Source: Zygaena filipendulae
Lineage: Eukaryota > Arthropoda > Insecta > Lepidoptera > Zygaenidae
Assembly: GCA_907165275.2 (NCBI GenBank)
Contig: OU015669.1
Location: forward strand, 7,090,501 to 7,154,500
Reading direction: 5' to 3'
DNA length: 64,000 nucleotides
In this document: positions 20,901-35,900 of the stretch, piece by piece
Layout: every line of letters starts with the position of its first letter
Numbering within the stretch: the stretch's first letter is position 1
The notes under the pieces: model-generated
The model's database searches: none
Seen by the model: only the letters and a program-made list of their open reading frames with translations
What the model was told of the DNA's origin: nothing
Made by a program: the position numbers and the translations under genes

Positions 20901-23900
20901 TCATAAATATATCGGAGAAATAATGCGGAACAGCTAGTATATGTATCAAAATTTCTAATCATATTGGTGACACTTACGTTTGGAGCAATAATCCCCCGTC
21001 CAGCCTGGTCTGCAGACGATCTCCCCGGTGGGCGAGCAGGTGTAGTGGCCGAAGTTGTCGTCTCTCGGTCGGCAGAAGACCTCGCAGCCGGCCCCGTAGT
21101 GGTGCGCTGAGCACGTCACGCGGTAAGACAGCTTCAGGTGAGCCCCACCCGGGCCCCCCCAGCGCTGCTCCTCCTCCACCCAGGGGGAACCCACGTCCGC
21201 TATACTCTGCTTCGTCATGCGCGCGATTAGCGTGTCTGGAATACAAAGATGCAACTTAGACCACTGAACACAGCTATACAGTAGGTACAAGTCATCTACA
21301 AAACTTCATGTGGTATCTGTAGAATTAAATGTACAAAATAAATGGTATAGAGCTGAAGAAGGCATGTTTTAATAAGTGTATCTACTAGTCATATAAAATT
21401 AAAAATAATTTAGCTTTCATTAGAAGCAATAATTTAGATTTAAATCTGGTAGTGGACTCGTATAAACCCAAGTACCTACTTATAGAGCGCATTTGAATAC
21501 TAAAAGAGGCTATCAAAATACACGTTTCAGGATGTCCTTAAATTGCATGACGATTACAATTTGAGTGCGGTCGTCGTATAGCGCGACGAGCGTTTAAATT
21601 AATTAAATTAAAAGTTGAAAAATAAAAAGAGGTCCTGGGACGTTTGTTTATCACCGTGGGAATGGGTTACAGAGTAAATTGACCTGTTAACGTCTCGCTT
21701 TTGACGCCCGCATCCAACCGTGAGATCGGATCGTTCGCGTTGGGACGGCCGTGATTCGCTGTTCCGATGGCGCCCTTCGGTTGATTGATTCAACTTCTCT
21801 CTTTTTTTTTTTAAACTACATTCGTAACAGTAAATCTAGACTCGGATCAGTGTCCGAGGATGTCATTATAGCGAAAGAAACGAACTCGCTTGTCGTGTTG
21901 ATATGACATAACTATCGAACAAAAAGCGTTCGGGAAAACATCGCGCATTGATTTTATAAAAAGGGATGCCAGCTCCGTTCATTCATCAAAGCGGTGTATA
22001 AGTTAAGTGGCGAGTCGGAGGCACGCTGAGAAACCTCTCCTACCTTTATTTCTCGGCGTGTATGCCCACTTTTTAGTCGTGTTGCGCCTCGCTCGGTCGG
22101 TACATTCCTAAGCCGGTAATCCCGACAGCAGATAAAATTAAACCAGACGCGAAACAAAATTAAAAGGCACAGTAAAAACTAGCTATCGATACCGACTAAT
22201 TTCGTGAGGTATGGTATTTGGTGTTGTTGTGCTTTTGTTGTAAGAGTTAAGGGTCAAAGTTATTTACAGGTTACAATGTAATAACAGATCACCGCGGATT
22301 CACTTGAATATTTATGTCGTATTCATTATCCGAAATCGATTGAATACTTTTAAAGTAATTTTAACACAGACAAAAAAATTATACAATAGGCAACTAATCT
22401 AAAAAAAAAATGACCAAATAGATTATTACAAAGACCCGCTAAGGCTTTTGTACTCGCCCTAGGATTATCGAAAAGATTTTTCGATTATCCTATAACAATA
22501 ATTACAATCCTTACTAATAGTGAATGAGAAAGTGAGTTTGTTTGTCTGTTACGCTTTTACGCCTTAACGGCTCAACCGATCACGAAATTTTGCATGCACG
22601 TTGACAGGGGTACAGAGAAGGACATAGGGTACTTTTCAACCCGGAATTCCCGCGGGAACTCCGAATTTACTGCGGGTGAAACCGCGAGTAACAGCTAGTA
22701 ATTTATATCAACGTCGTTAGTTATTCGTTTGTACAAATAACCGAACATGTTATGATGCGATATGTTCGCGCAGATACGAGTAATCCCCGGCGTATAATCG
22801 CGGATGTGTGTGATGCCGGAATAGCTGCACAGTGCACACGATTTATCGGCCCCGAGCAGGCTCACGACGATAGTATCTGTCCAATAAATCTGAAAGTCAG
22901 AACGCGTTGCATGCGCATACGCACAGTGCTCACTAAAGCTACCTAGTCGAATCGTCGAATCAAAATAATACAATCATAAGTTGGCAATTCACACCAAGCT
23001 TAATCTTAAAACTAGCCGTTTGCCAAAACTCTGCTAGCGTAGATACTGTTTAAAAATTAAGCTCTAAAGTCGACTCTGAGTGCGGCGGTATGTCTCAAAC
23101 TGGCATACCTTCTCTTTCCGAACTGATTCCGATAAAACAAAACCTGTGTTTCATGTTAGATTATAAACTTATAGCAACTGTCAAAACCCGGTTCAATTCT
23201 GTGAAGTAGTTTTTGCGTGAACGAATTCAAAAGTACAAACAAACAGCCAGATCGACAGAAATTTTAAAAACCTTTATGTTGGATTACTTTCATTGTAATA
23301 ATTTCAAGACACGCCGCTTAATTGGTGTTACTAAATATACAGTCTATGTACTCGAACCAATTGTTTAAAGGTGATTTTTAGTCTCGATAAATCCCGGACG
23401 AAACGTCAATATATGTAGAGAAACAACGGCGTAGTTAACATTTAAGAAACTGACTGACTGAACGACTACAGTATTACAATATTAATATCAAGCGCATTAA
23501 GATAGAACCTACTGTTTTGTTTTATTAAAGTTCGGAGGAAATTAGAAAAATGATGTGTGGGAACATATATTGCGGCGCGGCGGGGCGCGGTGCTGGTATG
23601 GGTTTGCGAATGCAATTTAGCTCGACCGAGAGTTATGGTTACTGCACTCGGCGAGTGGCTGCAGCGATAGGGCTGGCCCTTCACGAATCATTACTACTTA
23701 CTTTTCTTTTGATTTTTTCCTAAGAATTTATGCGTATTTCTTTGTCATTACTCACGTAATTAAGTTTAATAATCATGAACTATTCGATCGACCATGTAAT
23801 TCAATAAAAGCACGTCAAATATATTATATTCATTCTTCACCGCCGTCAGTCAACCAACAAACGACCGCACAAATTACCCCAATCATCCCAATTCGAAAAC

Positions 23901-26900
23901 GTAACGATATTAAATGAAGGTGTGCCCGTCTATCGGGGTCTATTAATTCAATTCGTAATCACAAATAAATAACACATTAAAAACAGGGACCGCAGCGAGT
24001 CGGGGTACGCGGCCACGCCGGCGCTGCCTCGCGAGATAACGTGTAATTATGGAGCCCAGAGGTCACTACAAATAAAATGAGACTGGATCCCAACAGCAAG
24101 CGCCGATACACAAACAAAAAAAAACAAAAGAAAGCGAAACAACCGATAATTTGAAACGGAGTCTTGTACTCTATCGGCGGCGGACGGACGCTGCCGATTT
24201 GGGATAAGTACTTATACCGAAATGCGATTTTGTGAAAACGCGGGCGAAGCTATACGGTAGGTAAGTATATCATCACGCAACGAGCCTTCCGCCGCGATGA
24301 TCGATCGTTTTATTAGGAAAGGAAGCGAGCTTTCGTTCACCGCGGCAGAGATTGACATACATGTAGTCATCGACTAGATCCGATCGATCGAGCGGTCTAA
24401 TTAACGAACGATGGGCGTTATTCTTGAACGAAAACGAAACTGTGCCGGTGCGTGGCCTTGTTTCGCGTCATTAGGCGTCCGACGCGATTTCCATTCGTCT
24501 AAAGACAGGTGCTCCGCTCGCCCGCGGCCCGCCGGCGTTGTGGGAAGCCGCTTATCAACCGAACGTACAAACTGCGTGGGCCACAAGCCTTTTGTTTACA
24601 AAACTGTCCACTTGTATCACCCGACGGGACGGGACGCCCGAGCGCGTGGCTCGCTCAGCTCTACACTCACATCGAGCTAAAAACTTTTGAGGCGTCATAA
24701 ACAAAACTAATTCTGATGCGTCGAGAAAGTTACTTAATTAGGATTAAGCACTAATTCAGTAAAATTCCGTGATGATTTCGCTAATGATACAGCGTACAGA
24801 TAAACGAGATAAGCGAGCCGTCACAATACGTGTAGGTATAACTGTATCGATGATCGCATCTCGGCTGCGTCGGGCGGGCGCGGGCCGCAGTAGCTCGCCC
24901 CGCGGCGCGCCTCGACCGGTCCCAGACTCGAGTAATTGCCACCACCAATCTCTTATCGAAGCTTTTCACACGCTCCTCTCCCGGACCAACAGAGACATGG
25001 CTGTGTAAAACTGAGTACCTAGCGCAAATAATTCATCGTAACATCTTATGTGATTTTTAAACCCCGTCACGATAGTTTCACAAGCCAAAATACGTAGCTT
25101 TTGGCAATCCAGTATTCAGCAAGTTTCGCTACCAATATCAAAGTTTATTGGTCGCACTCAGAGTCGGTTTTAATGATTACTTAGTTAAGTATAGATTTTT
25201 AAAACAAAACTGCCGCAATCAGAGATGCTCAGTAAATTAACGTTAATTGGCATTTAATGAGATGTAACTTAATTAGTTAAATGCCAATTAACATTAATTT
25301 ATTAAACTTGTCTGATTGCGGCAGTTTTATTTTAAAAATCTATACTTAACTAAGTACCTAATCATTAAAGTTGACTCTGAGTGCGGGAGGTATAAGGTAC
25401 ACAGAAAATATAATATCAAATCCGAAATCCTGTGTAAATATAAGTGCAGTGTACTCATTAAATGTTTTTTTATTACTCTCATTTTACTCTTAACTGTATA
25501 ACACTGGCAACATTAAAGTGAGCGACGGTAAGGAATATACCTACATAATTATATAGTTGTGGGTTACGAAGCTATAGCTTCGTTATGACGTCGCGTCGCC
25601 ACTGCGATGAGCCCTGTGCCCACCTATTATCCGGGATGCATGCACAGCATCTGTCGACAACGCTTCCTGGCCCAACCACGCGTGTTCTACCATACAACCA
25701 ACTTTACTTCCGTGACTTTTTTATCCAGCGCCACGACGACGAAAGACAAAGTGTAAACTAAAAAATGCCTTCCCCCGGTGAGGTTTTTAGCGTGTACCTA
25801 CGTAAACAATGGACGGGCCGTTAGTGTGGACCAGGTGCGGGCCCGACGCCTCGGGCGATCACAAAAGATTTCGGTGAAGAAGCTACTAAGTACATCAGAT
25901 ACACAGCGGACCAACATTGTCCTACCGGCTATTTGTTCAATACGAGAATCCCTTTATTCGTCCCCACGAGCCAACAATCGGGAATTTATCTATGATATAT
26001 TGGATTCCTTAACATAGGTACCTACCGACTGCTTTCTCTATAACGTTCGCCTTCGATGCTCAAATCGAAAATTTGTTTAGGGGCGTATATGATTTATAGC
26101 GTGTAGTTTGCGCAAACGTACGTCTAACTCTAATCCAATGCGAATGCAGCTGTTGCAGCAAGTTGTCTATGCGCGAGCCCTAGTATTAGATAATAAAAAA
26201 AAAACCGTATGTGATTTAATTAAGCAATGGCCGGTGAGTCGATAGTGAGTGAACTCAAACGGTGCGTTGTAACCTGTTATTATACTTGATTAGATTTCTG
26301 TTGGTAACATTTCTCGGTAGTGGGCCCGGCGCCGCCCATCGCTCCCGACATGTATTAAAATATACCCCGACCTCTCTTAAGCTATCTACTTTTGGAGCTA
26401 ATGATTTTCGGTAAACCGGGCCCGCAAAGTAGACACACCTCGGTCGTATCTCTGTATCTTCTATAAGTAAATCACGGGTGTTTTTTTGTTATTCGAATCG
26501 TGCAGGAGTATGGTAGGTAATTATTTTAGTCGGAGTGCAGCCGAATGAGAAACTAATTAAGAAGTAGGCGTCGCCGGCTCATATTCGCGTTCACAAAGCA
26601 GTGATCAGTGAGGGAAATATATAAAACGAACAGCGCAATAGAATTCATCGTTTATGTTTTGGAGAATGTTGGAGTTTCGATGTGATTCGTGTGTTTCGGA
26701 ACGATCGTGTATGTATCGATGCGCGAGGCAAATTATCATGACTGTGTATTTACAACGAGACAAGCGAGCTGGTACAATTCATTCGGTAATCGCTTTTTCG
26801 GTCACGCTATGTCGCATGTACCCGCCCGTGCTGTGCTGTACACCGCCGATCGTTTTATTTGGCGTCTAGTTCACTCCGTGCACTGGCGAGCCCCTGAAAC

Positions 26901-29900
26901 GAGCCCGACCGATCGATCCGAATTCCGAACCCTTCAGTTGTAAATCTAAATGATAACGATCGAAAATTATATTCGAGCACATGCGGCATCTGTAATTTTA
27001 TGTTCGATTGTGTAAGTTGTACGCAAACGAGTCGCGTGTAAGACACGATGCCATCGTGCATCGTATAGGCAATATAAAAAGTTTACTCAAAGCAAAACGG
27101 TTCGTTAAGTCGGCGCTGTTGGGTTGATAAAAACGTAACAACGATGTTTGTGCATAGCTGATGCACATTAAAACCTTTACATTGTATCATAAATGCCAAT
27201 ATACAAGACAAGTATTTTAAACGGTTTGCATCAGAACGTAAACAACAAATAGAAAATATACGTTGCGCGTTCTAAAATAGACGTTTGGTTAAACTATGTA
27301 TGTATTATTTTTAACCGACTTCCAAAAAAGAGGAGGTTCTATGTATGTTTTTTTTTGTAACAACTATACCTAACTATAGCGTAGATAATATAACGTGGAC
27401 TCGTTTTCACGTAACGTATTACGTCGCGTTCATAGCGCGCAGTGTCAAAGTCAACGGCCATTGGAATACATTAGAGCATTTCTACTAAATTTTCGTCCTG
27501 CGACTGTTTCGCTGTTAGTTTATTAGAATACGTGGCGCATTGCGAGGCGGCTCACGCCGACGCGCACTCCGTGCCCGGCACACCAAGCGAGCGCGCCATG
27601 GGAACATTTTTGTCTTCCACGATATGATAATATGAGCATTCAAATATACATACTGTCCGTTAAATGCACGATAAACACCCAGAATTACAGTGAAACCTGA
27701 ATGTGAGCGAGTCGTGACACACGTGCAGTGAATTTTACAAATATACACGATTTTTAAATCCCCTTATAATGAGCTCTCGCTGTTATTAAAATATTAATGT
27801 AACTATATCAACTGAGCAACTCACCATCGGATCTTGACGTGTCGTTCGTATCGTGCCACGCTTCCACTATCAGCGAGAATGTACCCTGCAATACGAAAGA
27901 AAACGATATATTATTAATAAACACCAAAAAAAACTCAACACTAAAGCGACAAAGTTAACGAAATCGCAAAGAAAGTTAAGTTTCCTCTCAAAAAAGAAAC
28001 ACACGAAACAGTTAATCAAATCATCTTCAATAATAAAAATTAATGAGCTTTTCATGTCAATACTATTAATCAAGATTGCGTATCTTAGAGAAACCGGGCT
28101 TCGAATTATATGGGCGTGCTATTCAGGCATTCCGAATATTTCCTCTAGTTTACGACGCAGCTAGTGCTGTTACTTTAGTTCGGCATGCGAGCGAGTATAA
28201 ATTAAAAGCATGATGGACAGGTGATGCCGGAAAGCAGATGCAGGTTAAATGTGTTTCAATATGATATAAACGTTGAAAATAATATCAACAAACGCAATAA
28301 AGACGAACGCGATGTGGCGCACTCAAAGCGCCCGATATGGGATGGTGTAGTGGTCTCCGAAGAAAAAAAAATAATGTATATTATTATCGAGAACGCAGCG
28401 TATCAGATAGTGATGTATTGACATATGTCGATGTTTACGTAGGGAGGCGAAACGGCAGTCGTAAATCGATTACGAATGATAACGCGCCGAGTCAACACGC
28501 TCCGGGCGCCCGCGACGCCGTTGCGTTATCAATGGGTTTTAGGACTTGGAAATGAGTGGGCTCCGGTCGCGAAAATGTGTTGCCCAGTTCGCCTCGGGGT
28601 TAGGTGATGCTTCGGACAAACATCTCTCGCCGGCCCGGAACCGGTCGGTGTAGGGTTGCCAGATAAGAGGAAGGAAACAAGTCTTCCTTTTCTATAATTG
28701 TGAAGAATTTTCATTTGTACTAAACTAATTATTTGTTAGAAAAATCAAAAATTTCTTTCGAAAATAACTAGTTCAACTTACGTAGGTTGCAAAGTCCTTC
28801 TTTTTTAAAGTGTTTTCTTTTTTACTATTATCTGGCAGCCCTAGGTCGAGTTGCCAGTCTCGACCATAAACCAGAGATCGAGGTTGCGTCGTGATCGCGC
28901 CGAACAACGTGCTTTTATATTATTCAAACAGTACAAGTAATCGGTGTTTAATTACATGAGAATGGAAGTTTGCTCTCATTGAGAATTAAGCAACCAATTT
29001 AATCGGTAATTACGCTTAAGAACTGCGTCGATGTCCATTAAGTTTTGTCTATGATATTTTTATGTGAGCGAAACAATGGCGCGAGTGTCCAAGGAGATGT
29101 GTCTACGTCGTACAGGACCTGATTGTGACTAATTACGACACGGGTCGCCCGGGAGCCGGCAGCTGCACCCACCGGATACGAAGGGTCACCATTTAATCCA
29201 TCATTTGATCACTCCACATCTCAGAGTGATTCAGTCGCTCCCGACAGATGTCGCTCGCAGTCAATTAACGAGGCTTGATGAATGAAAACATCATTTGCAT
29301 GAGCATCACACGCGCCGGAACAATAGTTTATTTGCATAGCGATTGATACGTTTATGGGTAATAATTGTTAAACGAACAATGATTTATTGTCAGGTGGAAG
29401 AAATCAATACGAGAAAACACAGTTTCTACGTACGCACCTCACACGGCCGCTCCACAATTAACTTGATGGTTTTCCCTTTTTATATATATTGTATACACAT
29501 AGATTTCTTGACACGTTCCAATAAGCTACTCGTTGAGGGGTCTTGATTAATTTATAACTCGAATTTGTGCGTTAAACGCTTTCGACAACACAACCGGACG
29601 CGTTATCGCTATCTTTGTGGATACTGAACACACCGTTACGTTTGACTGAACAAATTTTATTCTTAAACACAACATTTTATCGTAGTATTTAAGCTTCCAA
29701 AGCCGAGTGCGGCATGCTTAACGTTGTCAAAATATTCAGTCGAGCATTGTGCTTCGGGCTTGCCGACCAAACATGGCGAGACGTAGTACACGGCGCGTAT
29801 TGATTTGTTAATCGAATATGGAGAGCGCATTTCGGTCAGCTGTATGTATAGCCGGTTGTGAGTATACGACGGTTCCCACGACACTGACACGCTCATAAAA

Positions 29901-32900
29901 ATCCGACGACGTAACCGTACGTGTAGAGGCTGCATTACTAACTAGTCGTCTCCTCGTTACCGTATATGAGTCAGAAAGGCTCCTAGCTAAAAGTACCTAA
30001 CTTGCTACGACTGGCAATTAAGTAAATGTACCTATGTAAATGGATGTCTTCATTTATTTAACGCAGTGAACCTCCACCGATCGATAGTCGCGTGCATTTT
30101 GCGTTCCGAACATTCGATGTGGACACTGGCCGTCGGGAATGCGTTAATTGATGTTCCAAATACAAAAAAAAATTCTTTCTCTTTAATAAAATATCGTGGA
30201 GATAATCGAGTGGAATCGGACAGGATGCATTAAATACTAATGACTCGAATTCAGTTACGGATTAAAAGAAGCAATAGAAATTGATATGATATGATGTGAA
30301 TGCTTTTGGGATTGTTTGATAATAATCGTTTTATGGGGGTGCCTAAAGAGGCTACTTCCATATCGATCCCGTCCCAGACTGTTTTGTTATTAATTAATGA
30401 TACCGAGGCAAGGATACGTGGGAACGAGCTTGGGATTTGGTCGGTGTTATTTGTAAGCGCCGTTTGTTTGGGATTTACAGCCTCGTTTTGACAATAGAGG
30501 TATTAAGGTATTCGAGGTACCGGCTTGGTACCGGCGTCGCATCTTTGCGCCACGTGTCCGGTCACTATTGTTTTGTTTATTGTCACTACTCACTAGTAAT
30601 GAATGCGGCAAGAAATTGCGAACAGATGTTGGATTTGTTTATGTATTGTATTATTGCTTGCTCCTTTTTATTTTATTATGTCTGCCAATATTAGAGTTAA
30701 ATGGCCATTATGAAAAAAAAAATACAGTACGTAGGTACTGTAGCGTTAGAAAGCGGTGATGCGAACGTTTCTCTTGAGTCTTGACAGTGTGACCGACAGC
30801 GAAGCATGGAGCGTGAATTTTGAATGTAATATTAAATTAGCTCTTTTAATCCACCGTACCTACATCAACACAAATGGTCCTACTTAATACTTTTATTATT
30901 GCGCACAAAGGTAGGTACGACATACGAAAGCATTAATAAAAAATAAAAATAAAAACCTTATTACTGTACTTCGCTTTCGAGTTTCGACACGAAGAAAATA
31001 TTTGGTACACAAACACACCCGAGCAAGTGGAGGAGTCGTGATTTCATATTTCACACTTTGTTAGTGTGGTAACGTTGGCCTGAGACAGGTTTTTTTTTAA
31101 CATAACAGCCCGACATCTTCACCGATTCGATCGGTGATTTCTGTTGCAATAAAAATAAAGTCCGATTTCCAATGAGAATCATCGATTAGGGCTAGTGACA
31201 ATCCATTGGCTTTTTTGTATCTTCTATGCGTTGGGCTCGAATCTCCATGTACAATATTATAAGTCAAATTATGTGAATATGCAAATTCCATTGGGCCGCT
31301 GGCGCAGACAGAATGTCTCGCGTTACATTAGTCATATGAAAGCGTTTCAAGAGCGTTTAATTCAACTTTGAATGCCTTTAATTAAATATATCTACTAACA
31401 TCTATTTTAACATCGCTGATTGCTCCGTGCGTTGACCGGGATGAATCATGAAGTTAATACCAGAATAGTACCTTTTCGTGACCATGGATGGTATAAAATT
31501 TAATAAACGCCCGTAAACTATAGTAATATTGTGTAATAAATAGCGTGTGAACGAGTGACTTCCTGTAAAAATATTCTCTCATAAAAAATATCCAGGTCGA
31601 CAGTTTATTGGCGACAGTGAGTACACGGGCATCCAGCTAGAATGCTAAGCAGTTTCGTGTTAAACACAAGTAACCAGCGAGCGGTACTGATCGTGAGCCT
31701 CTACAGCCCGGCCGGTTCGTGTGTTGCGACGATCACCCGACCGGCGTGTGCTGTGCGCACATCGCTATACAGCCGGCTTATACTCGTTGCCGTACAAGCA
31801 CGTCTGCGCGAGCGCATATACACAAAAGTAAGACGTTCTCAAAGCAACGGCGACCTCGCGGTCTATGTGAACCTGCGGCGTTCCAAATTCAAATTGTGAA
31901 CTGACTAAGAGAAATCCTTTGTTTGCATTCGAAAATGGAATGTTTGAGCCCGAGGTAAATTTGAATTTTGTTAATGGAATGTTCATTCATTTGAGTGCTC
32001 AGTTTTAAGTGCTTGTCACATTTCAGCCTACACGAAAGGCGTTAAATTGACATTGTGAGAAATATTGAAAACGGAACGTCAAAGTTTCCCCCCGTCATTG
32101 CTGAAATGGAGCAGTATACTTTAATAATGGTCATGAATGCAATATTCATGCGTACCTACTATTTAACATATTATTGAAAGCAATGAATTTACAATAAAAT
32201 AAGTAACCGTTATAAAAATATAATAGTTCTAACTTGAAAGAGAATAGAGTGTTAACAAGACCGTGGTAAAATTCAAGCGAGAATACCTGCCTATAAGCAA
32301 TAAATTGAACCTGTTGTACATTTCCAATTTTTCACACAGCGATCATAAAAATCGACCATTAAATCGAAGCAATAATTAAGATCCAGTGTTGTGCCTCACA
32401 TTCAGCCAAGGCTACAAGACAAACAACGCACAAGGTATAGACTCGATATTAAAAGACTGTTTAGTCAGCCATTAAACAAGGTAAAGGATTAATTACCGAA
32501 ACACATTTTATAAGGAAACATTAAAAAAGTTGAAAAGCGGGTCTCGTAACCGAATACTTAAATGTTACATTTTGTGTGACAATAATTTAACAAAACGCAG
32601 CTAGGAAACATTAAAACAGACGTAACCACTTTTTTACCGCTAACGACCGGTCCGAGTCCGTATGAGACACGAAATAAGCCAGACATTAACAATTTATTGC
32701 CCTCAATTACAATTATTATCAAGAAAAAGAAAAATATAAAAAAGCGCGACTCCACCACCGGAATTTGGAACTCGACTCGGAGGCCAAACGAAAAACGATA
32801 ACGTTGCCTTTAATTTTTCACATCGCATCGCGCCGGCGGTATTCGCTCGCGGACGGCCGGGACGCGCTCCCGCCATCTCACCGGTCACCACACCTCCGCG

Positions 32901-35900
32901 ACGAGGGCTGAAGAATTCCAAATATGAAAATGTCGGCCATAAACAACGACCGAACGATTTGAATGAAGTAGGCATGTATACGTATAAAAATTACCAGATA
33001 ACCGGAGTTAAACAAATTTCTGGTTATGTCCGCGCCGGCCCTGGAAACGAGATCGGCTGATAAGCCGTGAGAAGGGTAAAGCGTTGAAACCGAAACCCCA
33101 TTTCAAAAAAAAAAAAAAAAAAACAAATCTCTTCATGATCACAGCGATGCGTCTCGATCACTGACGACGCTTAGTTACAGCCTCGGCATTACGTGTATCG
33201 ACGAGTCTCCATTATTAGTTTTATTAGATATCACAGCTTGTCACAGCTGAGTAATTTTTTTTATTAATCTACTTTGCATATTGAAATTATGTGAGAACCG
33301 ACTTAGACAAGTTTAGCGATGAGCAATAGATATAGTAGATATGAGTTAATTTCGTATTCTAATCATGCGCACACGAATCTAAATTCAAATTGTAGTAAAC
33401 ATGTAAAAGAGAATTTAACAGCGATAAAATTCCCTGTCAGCATTTCATATCTACATTTTTTTAACAAATTAGTAAGTAAAGCGTAATTTAAATAACCTTT
33501 ACGTTGTCTTTCTAAATTGCGATAAGCTAAATAGTTCTCAGCACTTGCCACTTTGAGAGCTTAAGAGTTAGTTTAAAATAACACTTGTCAGTTGCAAATT
33601 TTCATCATAATTTAAGATTTATTTGTCTGTTTACTTAAAAGCTCCAAGTTCTCAGAACAAAACGCGCGTGTGATGAATAAGTCGCGTAGAATTTCATCAT
33701 TGCAGATTTGAGGGGCTCCGCGCGCCCTAGACGCACGTGAGAACGCATCCAAATGACCTGATTTAGGTCAACTAATAAACATAGCTGGCAGCTCACAACA
33801 TTCTTTTTTTTGCATAAAACTCATACCGCTTCAATTCTAGAATACGAAAAACGAGCGATCTATAAATTAATACGATTCCAGTTTTAATTTGATTGACACG
33901 AGTTAAAATTTATTCACCCGACGTGTGTTGATAAAAAGTCTGCACGCAAATTAGTTTTCGGCCACCTATTATAACATCGGCCTCTTTGAACAATTTATTA
34001 ACGGTTGTAAATGTTTAGAGGTGCAGTTAAAATGTCAGAATGTGACCGTAAACGAGCGTCTATTCGAAAAAGGAGTGTTTTCTTTAGCCGCAAACCAGTG
34101 ATGCTCTGAAATAACAAGACGAGTAACTTTATTGTCTATTCACAGCGTTAAGTTGATGAGCTTATTTTCTTTATTTATCTACTCGTCTATGACTAACCGG
34201 TATTTACGGTCTTAGGCTTTGTTATTTTAACTCTCGAAATGATTTGGCAGTGGATACTCGAGTTCTTTTCGCATTCAAGATTTCGCTATAAGTAGTTTAT
34301 TTAGGTCGCTTTATTAGAAAATCTGCATTCTTTAATTGATAGGTTGCTGAATAGCCGTGTGCAGTGGCTCCGAACAATGCAACCCGCTCGGCTACGTAAT
34401 TATACACGCTCCGATTGTTCAAATTTGAAGTTTATGAAATTGTATTTCAACTCTTATTGCAATGGCAAATATACATACGTACAATATATTATAGATGGGT
34501 GTTGCGGTAACGCGTTCGTCAAACCGCTTAATACGGGGAATTTGGATTCGCGATGGTTTTTCTTTAGCTTTAATTGCCGCCAGACGAAAAGGAAGGAGAT
34601 AAATACGGCGTCGATGAGGGAACAAGAGAGAACTCGGCATTCCATGGCTCGGTGGACTTTATTAAAAGAAGCGGATGCAGGGGTACGTATAGTACGTGTA
34701 TTTTAAGAGGTTCCCGCCGAGAGCGGATCGAGATAAAGGAAATTATTAAGAGCTCTCTTTCTACGATAAAAAATGCGGTAGACGGAAGTTGCTTACGTGT
34801 AGTGGAAGAACTTATAGTTTGGTAGCGTCCGGCGTAACTCCGTATCACCTTACATGTTATAGCATGGAGTAATGCGGACGATGATACACGCGAAGGTTTC
34901 GAGTTTTTTTAATTACATAATGTACTTAATAAATTATTCAACCGTACATACATAGGCTACGTAATACAACTCGTTAACAATTACCTACTAACACTTTAGA
35001 TATCACCCAAATTATATTTATGGTGTAAAGCCTTTTTGCCGGTCGAGAAAGCATCTTTAATGATTGCAAGTGGTAAGGGTGCAAAAAGCAACTTGCGCAC
35101 GCCATACAATGGCTGTACGGCGTCAGATCTTTGCCTAGTGCTTTACTGTACCGACACACGTTATTTTCCAAGAAATATCTATTCGGTAAGACAAACAATA
35201 TTATGATACCCAATCGAAATATTTCTATTTAATAAAATTATATTATAAATTCGATGTTAGCAAACCGAGAAGATTACATACCTACTTTCATTTGAATGTT
35301 TAATATTTGGAGCGTGAAGTTGTTTTTTTTTTTTTTTACGAAACATGCAAAATAACTAACAATCTCTAGAATTAGTTACGCCGGTGCTCACTCCGCTCCG
35401 TTCCACAGTGAATATGTGTATTTCTCCACTAAACGGCACATCACACGGACGAGCTAGTTGCAAATGCAAACTACATACAAAGTTCGTTACAAAACTATTT
35501 GGATTTCCTCTCTCCTATAAATACAAAACCACCCAAAACATGAACATGTTTAAATACCTAACAATTGGTCCGGTCAAAAGTAGGGTAAATAACTAAACAT
35601 TGAACACACAATCATAACTTCAACTGGCTTTTTTTATTTTATTAATTAGCCTTAATTAAGCTTGCGCACGCATCTCACGCAAAACGAAAATAACTAGAGT
35701 CACTAACTGGTGAAATCGACAGTAGTTTTAGAAATTTTGTTATGTAAATAAAATTTTATATAAAAATAAGTTGTAACTCTAAATCGTAAACAATTTGGTG
35801 TTTATTATAATAATACTAGCTGTTCCCCGCGGTTTCGTTCATCTGCGCGAATCTCGGCACTCCCTCGGGAACTCTAAGTATAGCCCCCAATGCCACTCAG

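Larger units (their letters stand above)
21236..27824 (-). other. Delta intron 3
   Basis: A 6.6-kb intron. Contains a Helitron (22508-22698), a MITE end (23071-23090), a full palindromic MITE (25147-25391), a short interspersed repeat (27311-27345) and CSL-type words TGTGGGAA at 23556-23563 and 24539-24546. GC-rich patches at 24000-24200 and 24850-24930 hold no recognised exon. Confidence 0.7.
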
